From: Paenibacillus sp. AN1007 | GTDB taxonomy: Bacteria > Bacillota > Bacilli > Paenibacillales > Paenibacillaceae | Direction of reading: 5' to 3' | Length of the DNA stretch: 64,000 bases | Assembly: GCF_040702995.1 (NCBI RefSeq) | Contig: NZ_CP159992.1 | Span: 3,993,501 to 4,057,500 of the forward strand | Shown here: positions 43,422 through 51,710 of the stretch, piece after piece | Numbering within the stretch: the first letter of the stretch is position 1 | Layout of the letters: each line of letters begins with the position of its first letter | Made by a program: the position numbers and the translations under genes | Notes under the pieces: model-generated | What the model saw: the letters and a program-made list of their open reading frames with translations, nothing else | Databases searched by the model: none | What the model was told of the DNA's origin: nothing

Positions 43422-43449
43422 AAAAAAGAGCGAGCACATTGGCTCACTC
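43422..43449 (-). terminator. rho-independent terminator of the radical SAM gene
   Basis: On the minus strand GAGTGAGC pairs with GCTCGCTC across six bases, followed by TTTTTTG. It begins two bases after the stop codon of the radical SAM gene. Confidence 0.9.
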
Positions 43450-43450
43450 C

Positions 43451-44401
43451 TTACGCAAACAAAGCATCATATGCTGGACAAGGCCGCTTATCCAGAAAGT
43501 CCGTCAAGGCAGCAGGCTGCTGCTTATAAATATCCTTTAATGACGTTCCGTCATAGATGTTCCCGATGACCACCGGATGACAGAGTTCACAGATCAGAAT
43601 ATCTCCATTGCCATGCAGGTGCAGCTGCTTCGTCCCATCCACACAGTTCGAGAAGTATACCCCGGGCTGTTCACGCAGATCCAATTGCTCAGCAAACCGA
43701 TCCATGCATGTAAAATAAAGCGTCGTATCCGGCTTTTTATTTTCAATTAACGCCGTGACTGATTGAACCAGCGACGCTTTGGAGACAATCTGACTCCAGT
43801 CGGTGTGCGGCATCTTGATACTGTTCTGAATCTCATGGATGCGCACGCCCAAGTTGTAGACTTTATCGCTAATTGCCTGCATACTGTCCTGATTGCCTTG
43901 GAACAGCAGGGTTTCCAGCACCGTCTCCAGACCCAATTCCGTGCACAGGCGAATGTTATGCTCTAATCGCTCATACATGCTGGGATGCACACGGTAATAG
44001 GCAGCATACGAATCCGCATCGGTATAGTTATACGAGATATGAATGTTAGACAAACCCGCATCCCGCAGCGCGATAATTCGTTCCTCGGTTAGCAGACTCG
44101 CATTTGTATTCAGCTGTGTATCGATGCCTTGTGCCGCACAGTACGTTACGATCTCCAGACAGTCCTTATATTTCAGCGTCACTTCCCCGCCTGACAAGCG
44201 TACCCGTTTAAGGTGAGGCAGCTCACGAATGATGCGGATGACCTCTGCGCTGCTGATGCACTCGCCATCATCTCGATTGTACGCACAGCAGTAGTCGCAT
44301 TTATAATTGCAATTCGAGGTTACCCCTACCTCCAGCCCTTCCAGTTCATAAATACCGGGTGTCTCCAGTTCAAGTGCTTTATATTTATTTCGAATCGTCA
44401 T
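43451..44401 (-). CDS. radical SAM protein, orphan, with C-terminal cysteines (SPASM-like)
   Basis: A 316-residue enzyme. GVTSNCNYKCDYC gives the CxxxCxxC site for the [4Fe-4S]-SAM cluster (C31, C35, C38), followed by RVRLSGGEVTLKYKDCL and the TIM-barrel strands TQLNTNASLLTEE and NIHISYN. The C-terminal part has cysteines in FTCMDRF, FSNCVDGTKQLHLHGNGDIL and ICELCHPVVIGN, in the order of SPASM-like auxiliary-cluster domains. Such enzymes often modify peptides. Neither a precursor peptide nor an exporter is seen beside it. AGGAGG lies before the start. Substrate unknown. Confidence 0.85.
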   Translation of the reverse strand: MTIRNKYKALELETPGIYELEGLEVGVTSNCNYKCDYCCAYNRDDGECISSAEVIRIIRELPHLKRVRLSGGEVTLKYKDCLEIVTYCAAQGIDTQLNTNASLLTEERIIALRDAGLSNIHISYNYTDADSYAAYYRVHPSMYERLEHNIRLCTELGLETVLETLLFQGNQDSMQAISDKVYNLGVRIHEIQNSIKMPHTDWSQIVSKASLVQSVTALIENKKPDTTLYFTCMDRFAEQLDLREQPGVYFSNCVDGTKQLHLHGNGDILICELCHPVVIGNIYDGTSLKDIYKQQPAALTDFLDKRPCPAYDALFA

Positions 44402-44541
44402 ACGCTCTGCCTCCTGCTTCCCTGCTTCATTTCAGTTCTATCGTCCTGATAACCTGAAAATTATAGCGAAGGACATTCTACAAGCGCTATGACATTACGT
44501 ACAGTTGTCTTCGTCACTCCTGCTGCTGTGTGCCTGTACTT

Positions 44542-45198
44542 TCAAGGCCACAGCCTGTTCTTTTGCCAATGTTCATCCTGCAGCTTATATTGTACACGTA
44601 AATGTTTGCGCTCCGTATCCCCCTGCCAGAACTCTACTTCCTCTGCATGCACAGCATATAAACGCCAATAAGGCGCAGCAAAATCAGGGTCATCCTGAAG
44701 GCGTTTCCTCTGAGCTTCAATAGAACGTTCCAACTCGTCTTCACAATCCAGCAGCTGACTTTGACGCTCCGTCATGGCTGCCGCTTTGGCTCCAGGTTTG
44801 CGTTTCCGGAAGTCCGCTGCCCCTGCTTCGTCCCCCTCATCTTGAGCAATCCCCCGAATTCGAATCTGTCTTCCTAATGAAGGCCAGTACAGGGTAAGTG
44901 CGACCCTTGGGTTATCCTTCAACTGCCGGCCTTTTCGACTGTTCGAGCTGGATGCAAAATAGAAGGTATCCTCCATAATATGTTTTAAAATTAACACCCT
45001 CGCATCGGGATAACCATGCTGATCCACTGTAGAGAGAGTCATGGCATGAGGCTCTTTTACCTCCTTTTCGACAGCCAATCTCAACCAATCCAGAAATAAC
45101 TCTCCCGGCTGATCCGGCAGCTGCTCCATATTCCACATGGGGAATGGTCCAGATAAAGATTTGAGATGATGCAGCAGTTCTTCTGATTTACCACTCAT
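44542..45198 (-). CDS. pdxH: pyridoxamine 5'-phosphate oxidase
   Basis: A 218-residue FMN enzyme that turns pyridoxine or pyridoxamine 5'-phosphate into pyridoxal 5'-phosphate, the last step of vitamin B6 salvage. FMN contacts are seen in RVLILKHIMEDTFYFASSSN and SRKGRQLKDNPRVAL; the C-terminal motif EVEFWQGDTERKHLRVQYKL is the substrate-binding signature of PdxH. Length is right. Many Firmicutes make PLP by PdxST and lack PdxH, so its presence points to salvage. It stands alone, with GGGAGG before the ATG. Confidence 0.93.
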   Translation of the reverse strand: MSGKSEELLHHLKSLSGPFPMWNMEQLPDQPGELFLDWLRLAVEKEVKEPHAMTLSTVDQHGYPDARVLILKHIMEDTFYFASSSNSRKGRQLKDNPRVALTLYWPSLGRQIRIRGIAQDEGDEAGAADFRKRKPGAKAAAMTERQSQLLDCEDELERSIEAQRKRLQDDPDFAAPYWRLYAVHAEEVEFWQGDTERKHLRVQYKLQDEHWQKNRLWP

Positions 45199-45310
45199 GT
45201 GTCGGCCTCCCTACTTCTCGGATTTGATGATGTGCATTGATGTTACATATGGGCACTCTATAATTTCAGACGGATAAAACTGGCGACAGCAGTGATGCCG
45301 ATGGTTTTTC

Positions 45311-45925
45311 TTATCTCAGGTGAGGAATCCTGTTAGGGTGTATTATGCTCCAGCCCTCCTTATGTTTCTCGATCGTATGAATGCTTGTATTGTCGATGGG
45401 ATAGAAACTGGACTTGCTGCTCCACTCCCTCTTAGCCAAAAGATAATACAGAATATTGATTACTCCTCCGTGTGTGACCAAGAGAACGTTGGATTGAATC
45501 TGTTCCTTTTCGAGTTGAATACACAAATGTTCGAACGTGTTTCTAATTCTTGTATGAAAATGAATCGGACTCTCTCCGCCGGGAAAAGCAGTACTCATGT
45601 CTAACGTATTAAAATAAATACCCGGGTACTTTTCTTCCGCTTCCGCATGAGGCATACCTGCCAGCTCACCATTGTTCATCTCACGCCACTCAGGTGTGTA
45701 CATGATCGGCATATCCAATGCGGCTTCGATTTCACTGCTTGTCTGCACCGCACGGGGGAGATCACTGCTGATAATCGTTTGAATATCATACTGCTCCGCA
45801 TGCTCCTGCAGATACGTCCCTAATCTTCTGGCCTGAAGAATTCCATGATCGGTAAGTCCCCGCTGACTCCAGCCACCGCGGTAACCTTCTTCATCTGCAC
45901 CGTGCCGAACTAGATAAATCTTCAC
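45311..45925 (-). CDS. histidine phosphatase-family protein (GpmB/CobC-like)
   Basis: About 204 residues. KIYLVRHGADEEG carries the catalytic histidine near residue 8; SSDLPRAVQTSSEIEAALDM holds the second arginine, EWREMNNGELAGMPHAEA the acid, and VLLVTHGGVINILYY the last histidine, the complete active site. The start taken is GTG at 45925, eight to nine bases after GGAAGG; a GTG four codons upstream overlaps that site. Monocistronic. It resembles broad phosphatases such as PhoE or alpha-ribazole phosphatase; substrate unknown. Confidence 0.9.
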   Translation of the reverse strand: MKIYLVRHGADEEGYRGGWSQRGLTDHGILQARRLGTYLQEHAEQYDIQTIISSDLPRAVQTSSEIEAALDMPIMYTPEWREMNNGELAGMPHAEAEEKYPGIYFNTLDMSTAFPGGESPIHFHTRIRNTFEHLCIQLEKEQIQSNVLLVTHGGVINILYYLLAKREWSSKSSFYPIDNTSIHTIEKHKEGWSIIHPNRIPHLR

Positions 45926-45984
45926 GTCCCACGTCACCTTCCACTATAGAATCTAATATGTATATAACCCCCTGAATAACCCTA

Positions 45985-46022
45985 AAAAAACCGATCTCAG
46001 ATCACTTCGATCCAAACTCGGT
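45985..46022 (-). terminator. minus-strand hairpin with T-run and no gene before it
   Basis: Read on the minus strand, ACCGA and GGATC arms pair with GATC and TCGGT, followed by TTTTTTT. A plain intrinsic terminator by form, yet it lies upstream of the histidine phosphatase gene and no minus-strand gene precedes it within 1.2 kb. It may end a small RNA, be a leader attenuator, or belong to a dispersed repeat. The 45,926-46,255 gap holds no other feature I can support. Confidence 0.5.
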
Positions 46023-46255
46023 CATTTCCTGCTCCGTCATTTAACGAACAAACGTATTCCGCACTCGTTCTGACTTGATAAAATACGGAATCCAGGTCTC
46101 ACAAGCTATAGCGGATCTTGGCTTATTTACTTATTTTATCGCTCGTTATACTTTCGCCATGTTCCATCCAATCTGCTTATGGCATCATTCAAGGTAACTA
46201 CAGCAGCCCAAGGTACTGCTTGCATTGGTTTATGATCATAAGGGAGGATTTAACG

Positions 46256-47200
46256 ATGACTGATTCAAAATTAACATTATTACCTTTTGCCGACATCTCC
46301 TGTTACACCGAGGATTTCAGCATAATCTCTGTGCAGTGGGGACATGATGGCCTTGCATATATCCTGCTCATCAACAATGTTCCTGAACGAAAACAGGACA
46401 TGTTTGTACAGACCAAACTCCAGAAAACCTACACATACAAAGTGCTGATCGTATCGAGTCAGTATGTAGAGGAAATCATTATTCAGGGGCAGCAGTATCA
46501 CTATCATTACGTGCAGCCGCTGCAGGAACATCTGCTGCTGGTTGGCGCTCGCAGTACCTATTACGGAAATGGTAAATTTGATCTGAATGCTAAATTATGT
46601 GATCGGCAGGGTACAGCAATTCGTGAATTTCTACTAGGCGATGGCATTCAGAGTGTCCAGGTGACGGAACAGGGGACCATCTGGACCAGTTACTTCGATG
46701 AAGGTGTGTTCGGTAATTACGGCTGGAATCCGCCTGTTGGGGAGAGTGGGCTGCTCGCTTGGGACGCTTACGGGAAGATCATTTATAAAAATAACAGCGC
46801 AGACATTGCCGACTGTTACGCACTCAATGTCGTGAACGAACAGAAAGTCTGGTTCTACTATTACACTGATTTCAAACTCGGCTGTATTTCGGGAGAGGTC
46901 CGCACAGAGTCACCTCAAGTTACCTACTTGAATCCGAATATATCCGGTTCCTCGGGTTTCTGCACGGATGGATATCACTTCTTGTTTGATGCCGGGTATG
47001 AGAAGCATGGAACATTTATTTTCAAGATAATGCAGAAGCCTGGCAGCCTCACCAAGGGAACGAAGTTCACATTGCTGAACGAAAAAAACAGCCCGTTCCA
47101 ACAGGCACGACAAGATTTTCGACAGGATCGCCTGCTGCTGAGTGAGGGGAACTTACTGTATCAAGTAACGATGGAAGAGCTGTTATCGGTTATAGAATAG
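46256..47200 (+). CDS. unrecognised soluble protein, possible beta-propeller
   Basis: A 314-residue protein without signal peptide. Strand-rich throughout, with repeats of the kind QVTEQGTIWTSYFDEGVFGN, AWDAYGKIIYKNN and YALNVVNEQKVWFYYY, suggesting a seven-blade-like propeller. An upstream in-frame stretch with a signal-like sequence exists, but AAGGGAGG and the natural start MTDSKLTLLPF place the start at 46256. It stands alone on the plus strand between minus-strand genes. Not recognised; similar stand-alone propellers are listed as hypothetical in Paenibacillus. Confidence 0.65.
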   Translation: MTDSKLTLLPFADISCYTEDFSIISVQWGHDGLAYILLINNVPERKQDMFVQTKLQKTYTYKVLIVSSQYVEEIIIQGQQYHYHYVQPLQEHLLLVGARSTYYGNGKFDLNAKLCDRQGTAIREFLLGDGIQSVQVTEQGTIWTSYFDEGVFGNYGWNPPVGESGLLAWDAYGKIIYKNNSADIADCYALNVVNEQKVWFYYYTDFKLGCISGEVRTESPQVTYLNPNISGSSGFCTDGYHFLFDAGYEKHGTFIFKIMQKPGSLTKGTKFTLLNEKNSPFQQARQDFRQDRLLLSEGNLLYQVTMEELLSVIE

Positions 47201-47242
47201 TTCTGAAAAGGTGGAGGAAGAGGAAGGCGAACAGCAAAAAGC

Positions 47243-47542
47243 TTAAGGCTGCGCCTTGAAACATAGTCCCTCTTCCTCCAGCGACTTACGCAGTATGGGC
47301 ATGGACGAAGGTCCGATCCCGTGCAGCTTTAAAATGTCTTTCTCCGTATACTCGGCAAGTTTCGGGAGGGTTGTGATTCCCTCTGATTCCAGTGCACGTC
47401 TTACCGGAGCAGACAGCAGGCTCATAAATCCCTCTTTCGGTTTCCGTTCTGCTTCGCATTTGGGGCAGGTAGAACAGTCACTTTTTTTATAAAATACATG
47501 CCCCTTCTCACAAGTCCGCCTTGTTCCTTTATTGGTTGTCAT
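47243..47542 (-). CDS. small protein with zinc ribbon and RNA polymerase alpha-CTD-like domain
   Basis: A 99-residue protein. The N-terminal third has four cysteines and a histidine in a zinc-ribbon order (CEKGHVFYKKSDCSTCPKCE). The C-terminal part is a helix-hairpin-helix of alpha-CTD type: LSAPVRRALESEGITTLPKL, then LKLHGIGPSSMPILRKSLEE. In RNA polymerase alpha this domain binds UP-element DNA and activators. The protein is far too short to be RpoA and belongs to the stand-alone group found in Firmicutes. Its start overlaps the upstream gene by 14 bp. Confidence 0.8.
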   Translation of the reverse strand: MTTNKGTRRTCEKGHVFYKKSDCSTCPKCEAERKPKEGFMSLLSAPVRRALESEGITTLPKLAEYTEKDILKLHGIGPSSMPILRKSLEEEGLCFKAQP

Positions 47543-48323
47543 ATGTGATTTCCTCCCCTATAACCTCTACGGATCCGATTTGTTTTAATTTTGGCAGCGT
47601 TTTCTCTAACATTCTTGCTTTATCTCGAATCTGGATATACAGCACCATGCCATCCGGATCTCCCGCTTCAAGACCGTGTTCTTCTGTATAGGACAGATAA
47701 GCATTGAAATGCTCCGGCGCAGTACCTTTACTAAGGATAGCACAACTGAACCAGAAATCCGTATATTCTAGAGCTTTGACGATCTCTTCTTTTGTCTGCA
47801 GTTCATACCACAACACACTTTTAAAATGCGGAGGTACATCAGCATGCTTCAGCCACAGCTTATTTTGGTATTTCACTCTTGGACGAATGAAATGCCGCAC
47901 AGATTCAGGATACTCTTTTAATTCATAAGTCGTACACATGTCATATAACAACTCTTGAATTTCATTTTTCAATCCATTATCTATGTCGTCCAGTTCCTGC
48001 TTGCGAAACTCTTCGATCCATTGTTCATTGGTCACATTAACATCTTTCCTGAATGATTTACGTTTTAATACATCGACTACTCTGTTTGCCATTTCGTAAT
48101 CTGGGTCCCATAACACACCCGCATGGAATTGTTCTAAATTCATTTTTGATATCAACGCTTTATGGGAATCTTTTGTTTTGTCGTATTCTATAAAATGAAA
48201 TAATATCTCTTCGTTATCTTCCTTGAAGGCTAAGATGAGCTCAGCTAATTCGGCGCTCGGCCCGAAGCCTAGTTCATATCCGATCTCTAATTTGATGGGA
48301 TCTAGATTTAAAAATAGTTTCAA
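47529..48323 (-). CDS. unrecognised soluble protein
   Basis: About 264 residues; no family recognised. It starts with TTG at 48323, eight bases after AGGAGAG; the longer frame to 48482 overlaps the DUF4304 gene and has only a weak site. The mid-part is helical and charged (MANRVVDVLKRKSFRKDVNV), followed by a tryptophan-rich section (NKLWLKHADVPPHFKSVLWY) and a C-terminal alpha/beta part resembling a ferredoxin-like half (GMVLYIQIRDKARMLEKTLP). It lies 37 bp after the DUF4304 gene, suggesting a shared transcript. Confidence 0.6.
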   Translation of the reverse strand: MKLFLNLDPIKLEIGYELGFGPSAELAELILAFKEDNEEILFHFIEYDKTKDSHKALISKMNLEQFHAGVLWDPDYEMANRVVDVLKRKSFRKDVNVTNEQWIEEFRKQELDDIDNGLKNEIQELLYDMCTTYELKEYPESVRHFIRPRVKYQNKLWLKHADVPPHFKSVLWYELQTKEEIVKALEYTDFWFSCAILSKGTAPEHFNAYLSYTEEHGLEAGDPDGMVLYIQIRDKARMLEKTLPKLKQIGSVEVIGEEITYDNQ

Positions 48324-48360
48324 TGTTGATCTCTCCTGGTCTGCAATCAGAGTTATTTTT

Positions 48361-48954
48361 TCACCTACCGCACGAGGCAAAAATAGCTGCATACTTCTTC
48401 TCAAAGATTGCCCAGCGATTTTCGGCTCCGTATTTGGCCTGCAGCTGCTGCAGATATTTCTGAGCAGTCGTCGTATCACCATTTTGCAGCAGATAATGAA
48501 AGGTTTCTTCGCTTAAATGTAATGCTGTCATTCTCATATAATACTCCACAATATCTCTGGTGCTGGTTATGTTCCGCATATATTCCACAGCTTCTTCGAG
48601 ATGAGACAACAATACTTTTGAAAAAGTGACCAGGTCGGCGTCAGATGTCAGCGAGTAGCGGTCTGGAGCAGATGGAACAATCTCTTCAATCCTGCAGTTT
48701 AGATGAGCCTGCTCCTGTATCGTTTTACCGCCTGATATCATAGACTGCAGCTGCGCCAGCTCCTTGGAATGAATCATGCAGTTCATATAGAAGCGAACGT
48801 GATTGGCTGTATTGGATTGAGACTTCTGAATGTTGAATGTGTAAATAAGATCGCCTTCGACTCTTCGAAAATTCAGACCTTTTTTGGTATAACCGTGACG
48901 GGCAAACAAAGGTTTTACTTCATTTTTAATCATCTCTTTAAAAAGCCCCTGCAT
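48361..48954 (-). CDS. DUF4304-domain protein
   Basis: A 197-residue protein that begins with the DUF4304 core: FKEMIKNEVKPLFARHGYTK, then GLNFRRVEGDLIYTFNIQKS and NHVRFYMNCMIHS. The family is small, soluble and without known activity; several members are encoded near toxins as presumed immunity genes. The C-terminal helices (about residues 110-190) are longer than the core and TPR-like. GGGGAGGGAG lies before the ATG. Confidence 0.75.
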   Translation of the reverse strand: MQGLFKEMIKNEVKPLFARHGYTKKGLNFRRVEGDLIYTFNIQKSQSNTANHVRFYMNCMIHSKELAQLQSMISGGKTIQEQAHLNCRIEEIVPSAPDRYSLTSDADLVTFSKVLLSHLEEAVEYMRNITSTRDIVEYYMRMTALHLSEETFHYLLQNGDTTTAQKYLQQLQAKYGAENRWAIFEKKYAAIFASCGR

Positions 48955-49027
48955 CGAAACTCCCTCCCCTCAAATCCAGCAAATCCAGCATAGGTTAATT
49001 TCTTCCAGGACCATGCGGTGCTCTTCC

Positions 49028-49585
49028 CTAGTTCTGTCCACTACCTTCGTGTTTTTCTGCTTCCCGCAGCACATAGGCCAGTTCGTACATTTCAGCTATA
49101 TCCTGCCGATTCTGCTCCCGGAAACGCTGGACCGCTTCATCGATATTAACCACCTCAACCGACACGACCTGCTCTCCATCCTCGGGATTGAGCGGATCAC
49201 TGACCAATTCCACATCGCCATACCCAATCACTCTAACGAAATGTGGATGTGGTATGTACGGCCGATACGGCGAAGGTGCACTGGAGGTACAGTGGAATTG
49301 CCCGAAAATCTGATAAGAACGCAGCTCCGCACCCAACTCTTCCATCAATTCACGTTCTAATCCGCCCATGTAAGGCTCGCCTGCTTCCAACGTTCCTCCG
49401 GGCAGCTCCCACAATCCGTTATCCAGTTGAAACACAACACACTGTTCCCCGACAAACGGAATGATGCTCACGTTGCTCACCAGTGTCTCGTCTACTTGCT
49501 TGCCCAGCCGGAATTCAGCCTCTACAATTCCCCAATGGATCGTCGTGCTCAGTGCAGGAAATTGTGCTGCATCTATGCCGCTCAT
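49028..49585 (-). CDS. Nudix hydrolase
   Basis: A 185-residue Nudix enzyme with the box GGTLEAGEPYMGGLERELME followed by ELGA. Two residues of the box differ slightly from consensus (a PYMGG insertion instead of EXXXX), but the glutamates are kept. Downstream HPHFVRVIGYGDVELVSDPL is common in the ADP-ribose or sugar-nucleotide branches. It is followed by no gene until 49.0 kb and preceded by the haem module. Substrate unknown. Confidence 0.85.
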   Translation of the reverse strand: MSGIDAAQFPALSTTIHWGIVEAEFRLGKQVDETLVSNVSIIPFVGEQCVVFQLDNGLWELPGGTLEAGEPYMGGLERELMEELGAELRSYQIFGQFHCTSSAPSPYRPYIPHPHFVRVIGYGDVELVSDPLNPEDGEQVVSVEVVNIDEAVQRFREQNRQDIAEMYELAYVLREAEKHEGSGQN

Positions 49586-49690
49586 CTATGTCCACTCCTC
49601 TCCAAGTTCAATTCCTGATAGCCTGATATTATGCAGTGATCCGGTTCAAGTGCATATGCTTCATACTCTTCCGATTATAATCGAAAACAC

Positions 49691-49732
49691 AAAAAGAAGG
49701 CCAACTCCCCACACAGGGTATATGGACCTTCC
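49691..49732 (-). terminator. terminator of the hrtBA operon
   Basis: On the minus strand GAAGGTCC and ACCC arms pair with GGGG and GGCCTTC, followed by TTTTT. It lies about 60 bp after the hrtA stop. The gap on to the Nudix gene holds nothing else that I can see. Confidence 0.75.
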
Positions 49733-49793
49733 GTTAACATGTTCAATATCAATAATGAGCCGTATATTTTCTCGAATCGTATTCCAAACGTCC

Positions 49794-50471
49794 TTAATGC
49801 TGAACCAGCTTTCCCTTTTCCAAAAAAAGAACCCGGCTGCAGAGCGGCAGAATCCGCTCATCATGCGTAACCATCACTGCACTTTTGCCCTGCTCCTTGA
49901 CGAGCCGTGCAATCGTGCCTACAATATCCAGCCCGCGCTCCGCATCCAGGCTGGCCGTCGGTTCATCCGCCAGCAGCACAGCCGGATCATTCATCAGCGC
50001 CCGCGCAATGGCAGCGCGCTGGCGTTCCCCGCCCGACAGCTTATCGGTGTAGGCTTTACGGCGGTGAGACATGCCCACCGTCTCCAGCAGCTCACCTGCA
50101 CGGCGCTCGGCTTTGCTTTTATCCATACCTGCAAGCTTCGCCACCACCATCAACTGCTCCTCCACCTTCAGGTAAGGAATCAGATTGGCACTTTGAAAAA
50201 TAAATCCGAGCTGGCGCAGCCGCACATCCGAGATATCTGTCCTGCTTTTGCCCATAATCGAAGTACCGTCCAGCAGTACATCCCCGTCCGTTGGTTGAAG
50301 CAGTGCACCTGCAATGGACAGGAATGTGCTTTTGCCAGAGCCCGAAGGGCCCATTACCGCGACAAGCTCTCCTTCTGCCACCTGCAGATCAAGCCGATCC
50401 AGAATCGTCCGCGGGCTGCCGCCGTCATCAAATGTCTGTGTAATGCCTTGCAATTCCAGTCGGTTTCTCAT
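49794..50471 (-). CDS. hrtA: haem-efflux ABC transporter ATP-binding protein HrtA
   Basis: A 225-residue MacB-type ATPase. Walker A GPSGSGKST (residues 41-49), Q-loop FIFQSANLIPYLKVEEQL, signature LSGGERQRAAIARALMNDPA, Walker B VLLADEPTASLD, and the switch histidine in MVTHDERILPL. The stretch around GFIFQSANLIPYLKVEEQL and the following AGM is almost the same as in HrtA of Staphylococcus aureus, which drives haem export and relieves haem toxicity. The ATG overlaps hrtB by 4 bp. The neighbours HssR, HssS and HrtB settle the call. Confidence 0.88.
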   Translation of the reverse strand: MRNRLELQGITQTFDDGGSPRTILDRLDLQVAEGELVAVMGPSGSGKSTFLSIAGALLQPTDGDVLLDGTSIMGKSRTDISDVRLRQLGFIFQSANLIPYLKVEEQLMVVAKLAGMDKSKAERRAGELLETVGMSHRRKAYTDKLSGGERQRAAIARALMNDPAVLLADEPTASLDAERGLDIVGTIARLVKEQGKSAVMVTHDERILPLCSRVLFLEKGKLVQH

Positions 50472-51643
50472 GCTGCCGTCCTCCCAATTGCATCAAGTGC
50501 ATCAATTTTAGCGACCTTCCACACCGAGAATAACGAACCCGCCATCGACATGAGGATGAACAATACACACGTTAATGCAAGCGTGGATAATTCTAATTGA
50601 AAGGGCATTGATGCGGGCAGCACAGATTCAAACAGCCTTACAAGCAGGACGCTAATGGCCAAACTGCCCACGGATAACAGCAGGACCTGCAGTGATACAC
50701 TGCCTGCCAGATAACCGTTTCGGGTCCCGATTGCTTTTAAAATGCCGAACTGACTGGTCTTCTGAATCGTTATCACATAGAAAAATACAGCAAGTACAAA
50801 CGCCGAGATCACATATAGAAAAGCAATCATCATCAGCAGCGAGCCCTGCTCCTCCTTGTAACCAGGGATAGCAGATACCGCCTCCGATTTGGTGATGATC
50901 TCTGTCTTGGGCAGTGCAGCACTCAGGCTGCTCATCTGATCATCTGCATCCTTGACCGCAATGGCATTGTATACTGGCGTAACCGATGCTGCAGATGCAG
51001 CACCAGCGCCATTGCCGATTTCAGCTTCACTCCCCGCTGCCGATGGCACCTGTGCAGCTCGTGATCCAACCTGCAGTGCGAGCCATTCCTGCTCATTCAG
51101 GAATACCACTGGTGCGTGGCTGAACGATTCATTTTGTACAAAACCACTGACCGTCCACTCGGTTCCCGAAGCCTGATCTACCAAAACCGTGCCGATCGTT
51201 ACGCCGGATTTCGCGAGCTTCCGATCTACCACAACCTGTCCCGCGGACTGATCATTGATCGCTCTGCCTTCGGTAACCGTTGGCGCAAGCCAGCTGCCCG
51301 GGTTCACCATAAAGAGGGCGACGTCGATCTTCTTGGTATCGTCCGCCGGACTGACGGTGGTCATTCGAACGCCAAGCGGCTCGGCATGATCCTGCCCAAC
51401 GACAGCACGCGCCTCATCCAGCTCCTTCTGACCTACCTGTGAACGAGTGAAACGATGATTCGAATCCTGTTCGAGTACAAAGCGGGATGCTGCCATATTT
51501 TTAATCGAAGCCGCGTTATCATACGACAGCCCCTGTGCAAGTCCGGTTACAAACAGCACCAGAAACGAAACCAGCACCATGATCGTGGCAATCAAGGCAT
51601 AACGTCCCTTTGCAAATCTCATTTCTCGTAAAGCCAAGTACAT
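50468..51643 (-). CDS. hrtB: haem-efflux ABC transporter permease HrtB
   Basis: A 391-residue MacB/FtsX-type permease with one N-terminal helix (about residues 17-38), a large outside domain, and three C-terminal helices with FGILKAIGTRNGYLAGSVSL. The N-terminal YLALREMRFAKGRYALIATI and LFVTGLAQGLSYDNAASIKN match HrtB of S. aureus in order and spacing. With HrtA it would pump haem or related toxic porphyrins out of the membrane. GGGAGG lies before the start, and an HssR-type repeat lies 40-60 bp upstream. Confidence 0.86.
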   Translation of the reverse strand: MYLALREMRFAKGRYALIATIMVLVSFLVLFVTGLAQGLSYDNAASIKNMAASRFVLEQDSNHRFTRSQVGQKELDEARAVVGQDHAEPLGVRMTTVSPADDTKKIDVALFMVNPGSWLAPTVTEGRAINDQSAGQVVVDRKLAKSGVTIGTVLVDQASGTEWTVSGFVQNESFSHAPVVFLNEQEWLALQVGSRAAQVPSAAGSEAEIGNGAGAASAASVTPVYNAIAVKDADDQMSSLSAALPKTEIITKSEAVSAIPGYKEEQGSLLMMIAFLYVISAFVLAVFFYVITIQKTSQFGILKAIGTRNGYLAGSVSLQVLLLSVGSLAISVLLVRLFESVLPASMPFQLELSTLALTCVLFILMSMAGSLFSVWKVAKIDALDAIGRTAA

Positions 51644-51671
51644 ATGCTCTGACCTCCCTCTTGATAACCCA

Positions 51672-51704
51672 AGTATAAGAGGTGAAAATGAACGGAAAAT
51701 GAAT
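51672..51704 (-). promoter_or_regulatory. HssR-type direct repeat and -10 box before hrtB
   Basis: On the minus strand ATTCATTTT-CC-GTTCATTTT (51704-51685) is a direct repeat with 11-bp period, the form of the S. aureus HssR site (GTTCATATT, two bases, GTTCATATT). A TATACT -10 (51677-51672) follows. The repeat starts 7 bases after the hssS stop. It indicates that phosphorylated HssR activates hrtBA from here, separately from hssRS. Confidence 0.65.
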
Positions 51705-51710
51705 AACAGA

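Noticed and set aside
49461..50600. Plus-strand open frame of about 380 codons over hrtA and the Nudix gene
   Set aside because: Antisense to clear ABC ATPase and Nudix motifs; it spans a terminator and two genes.
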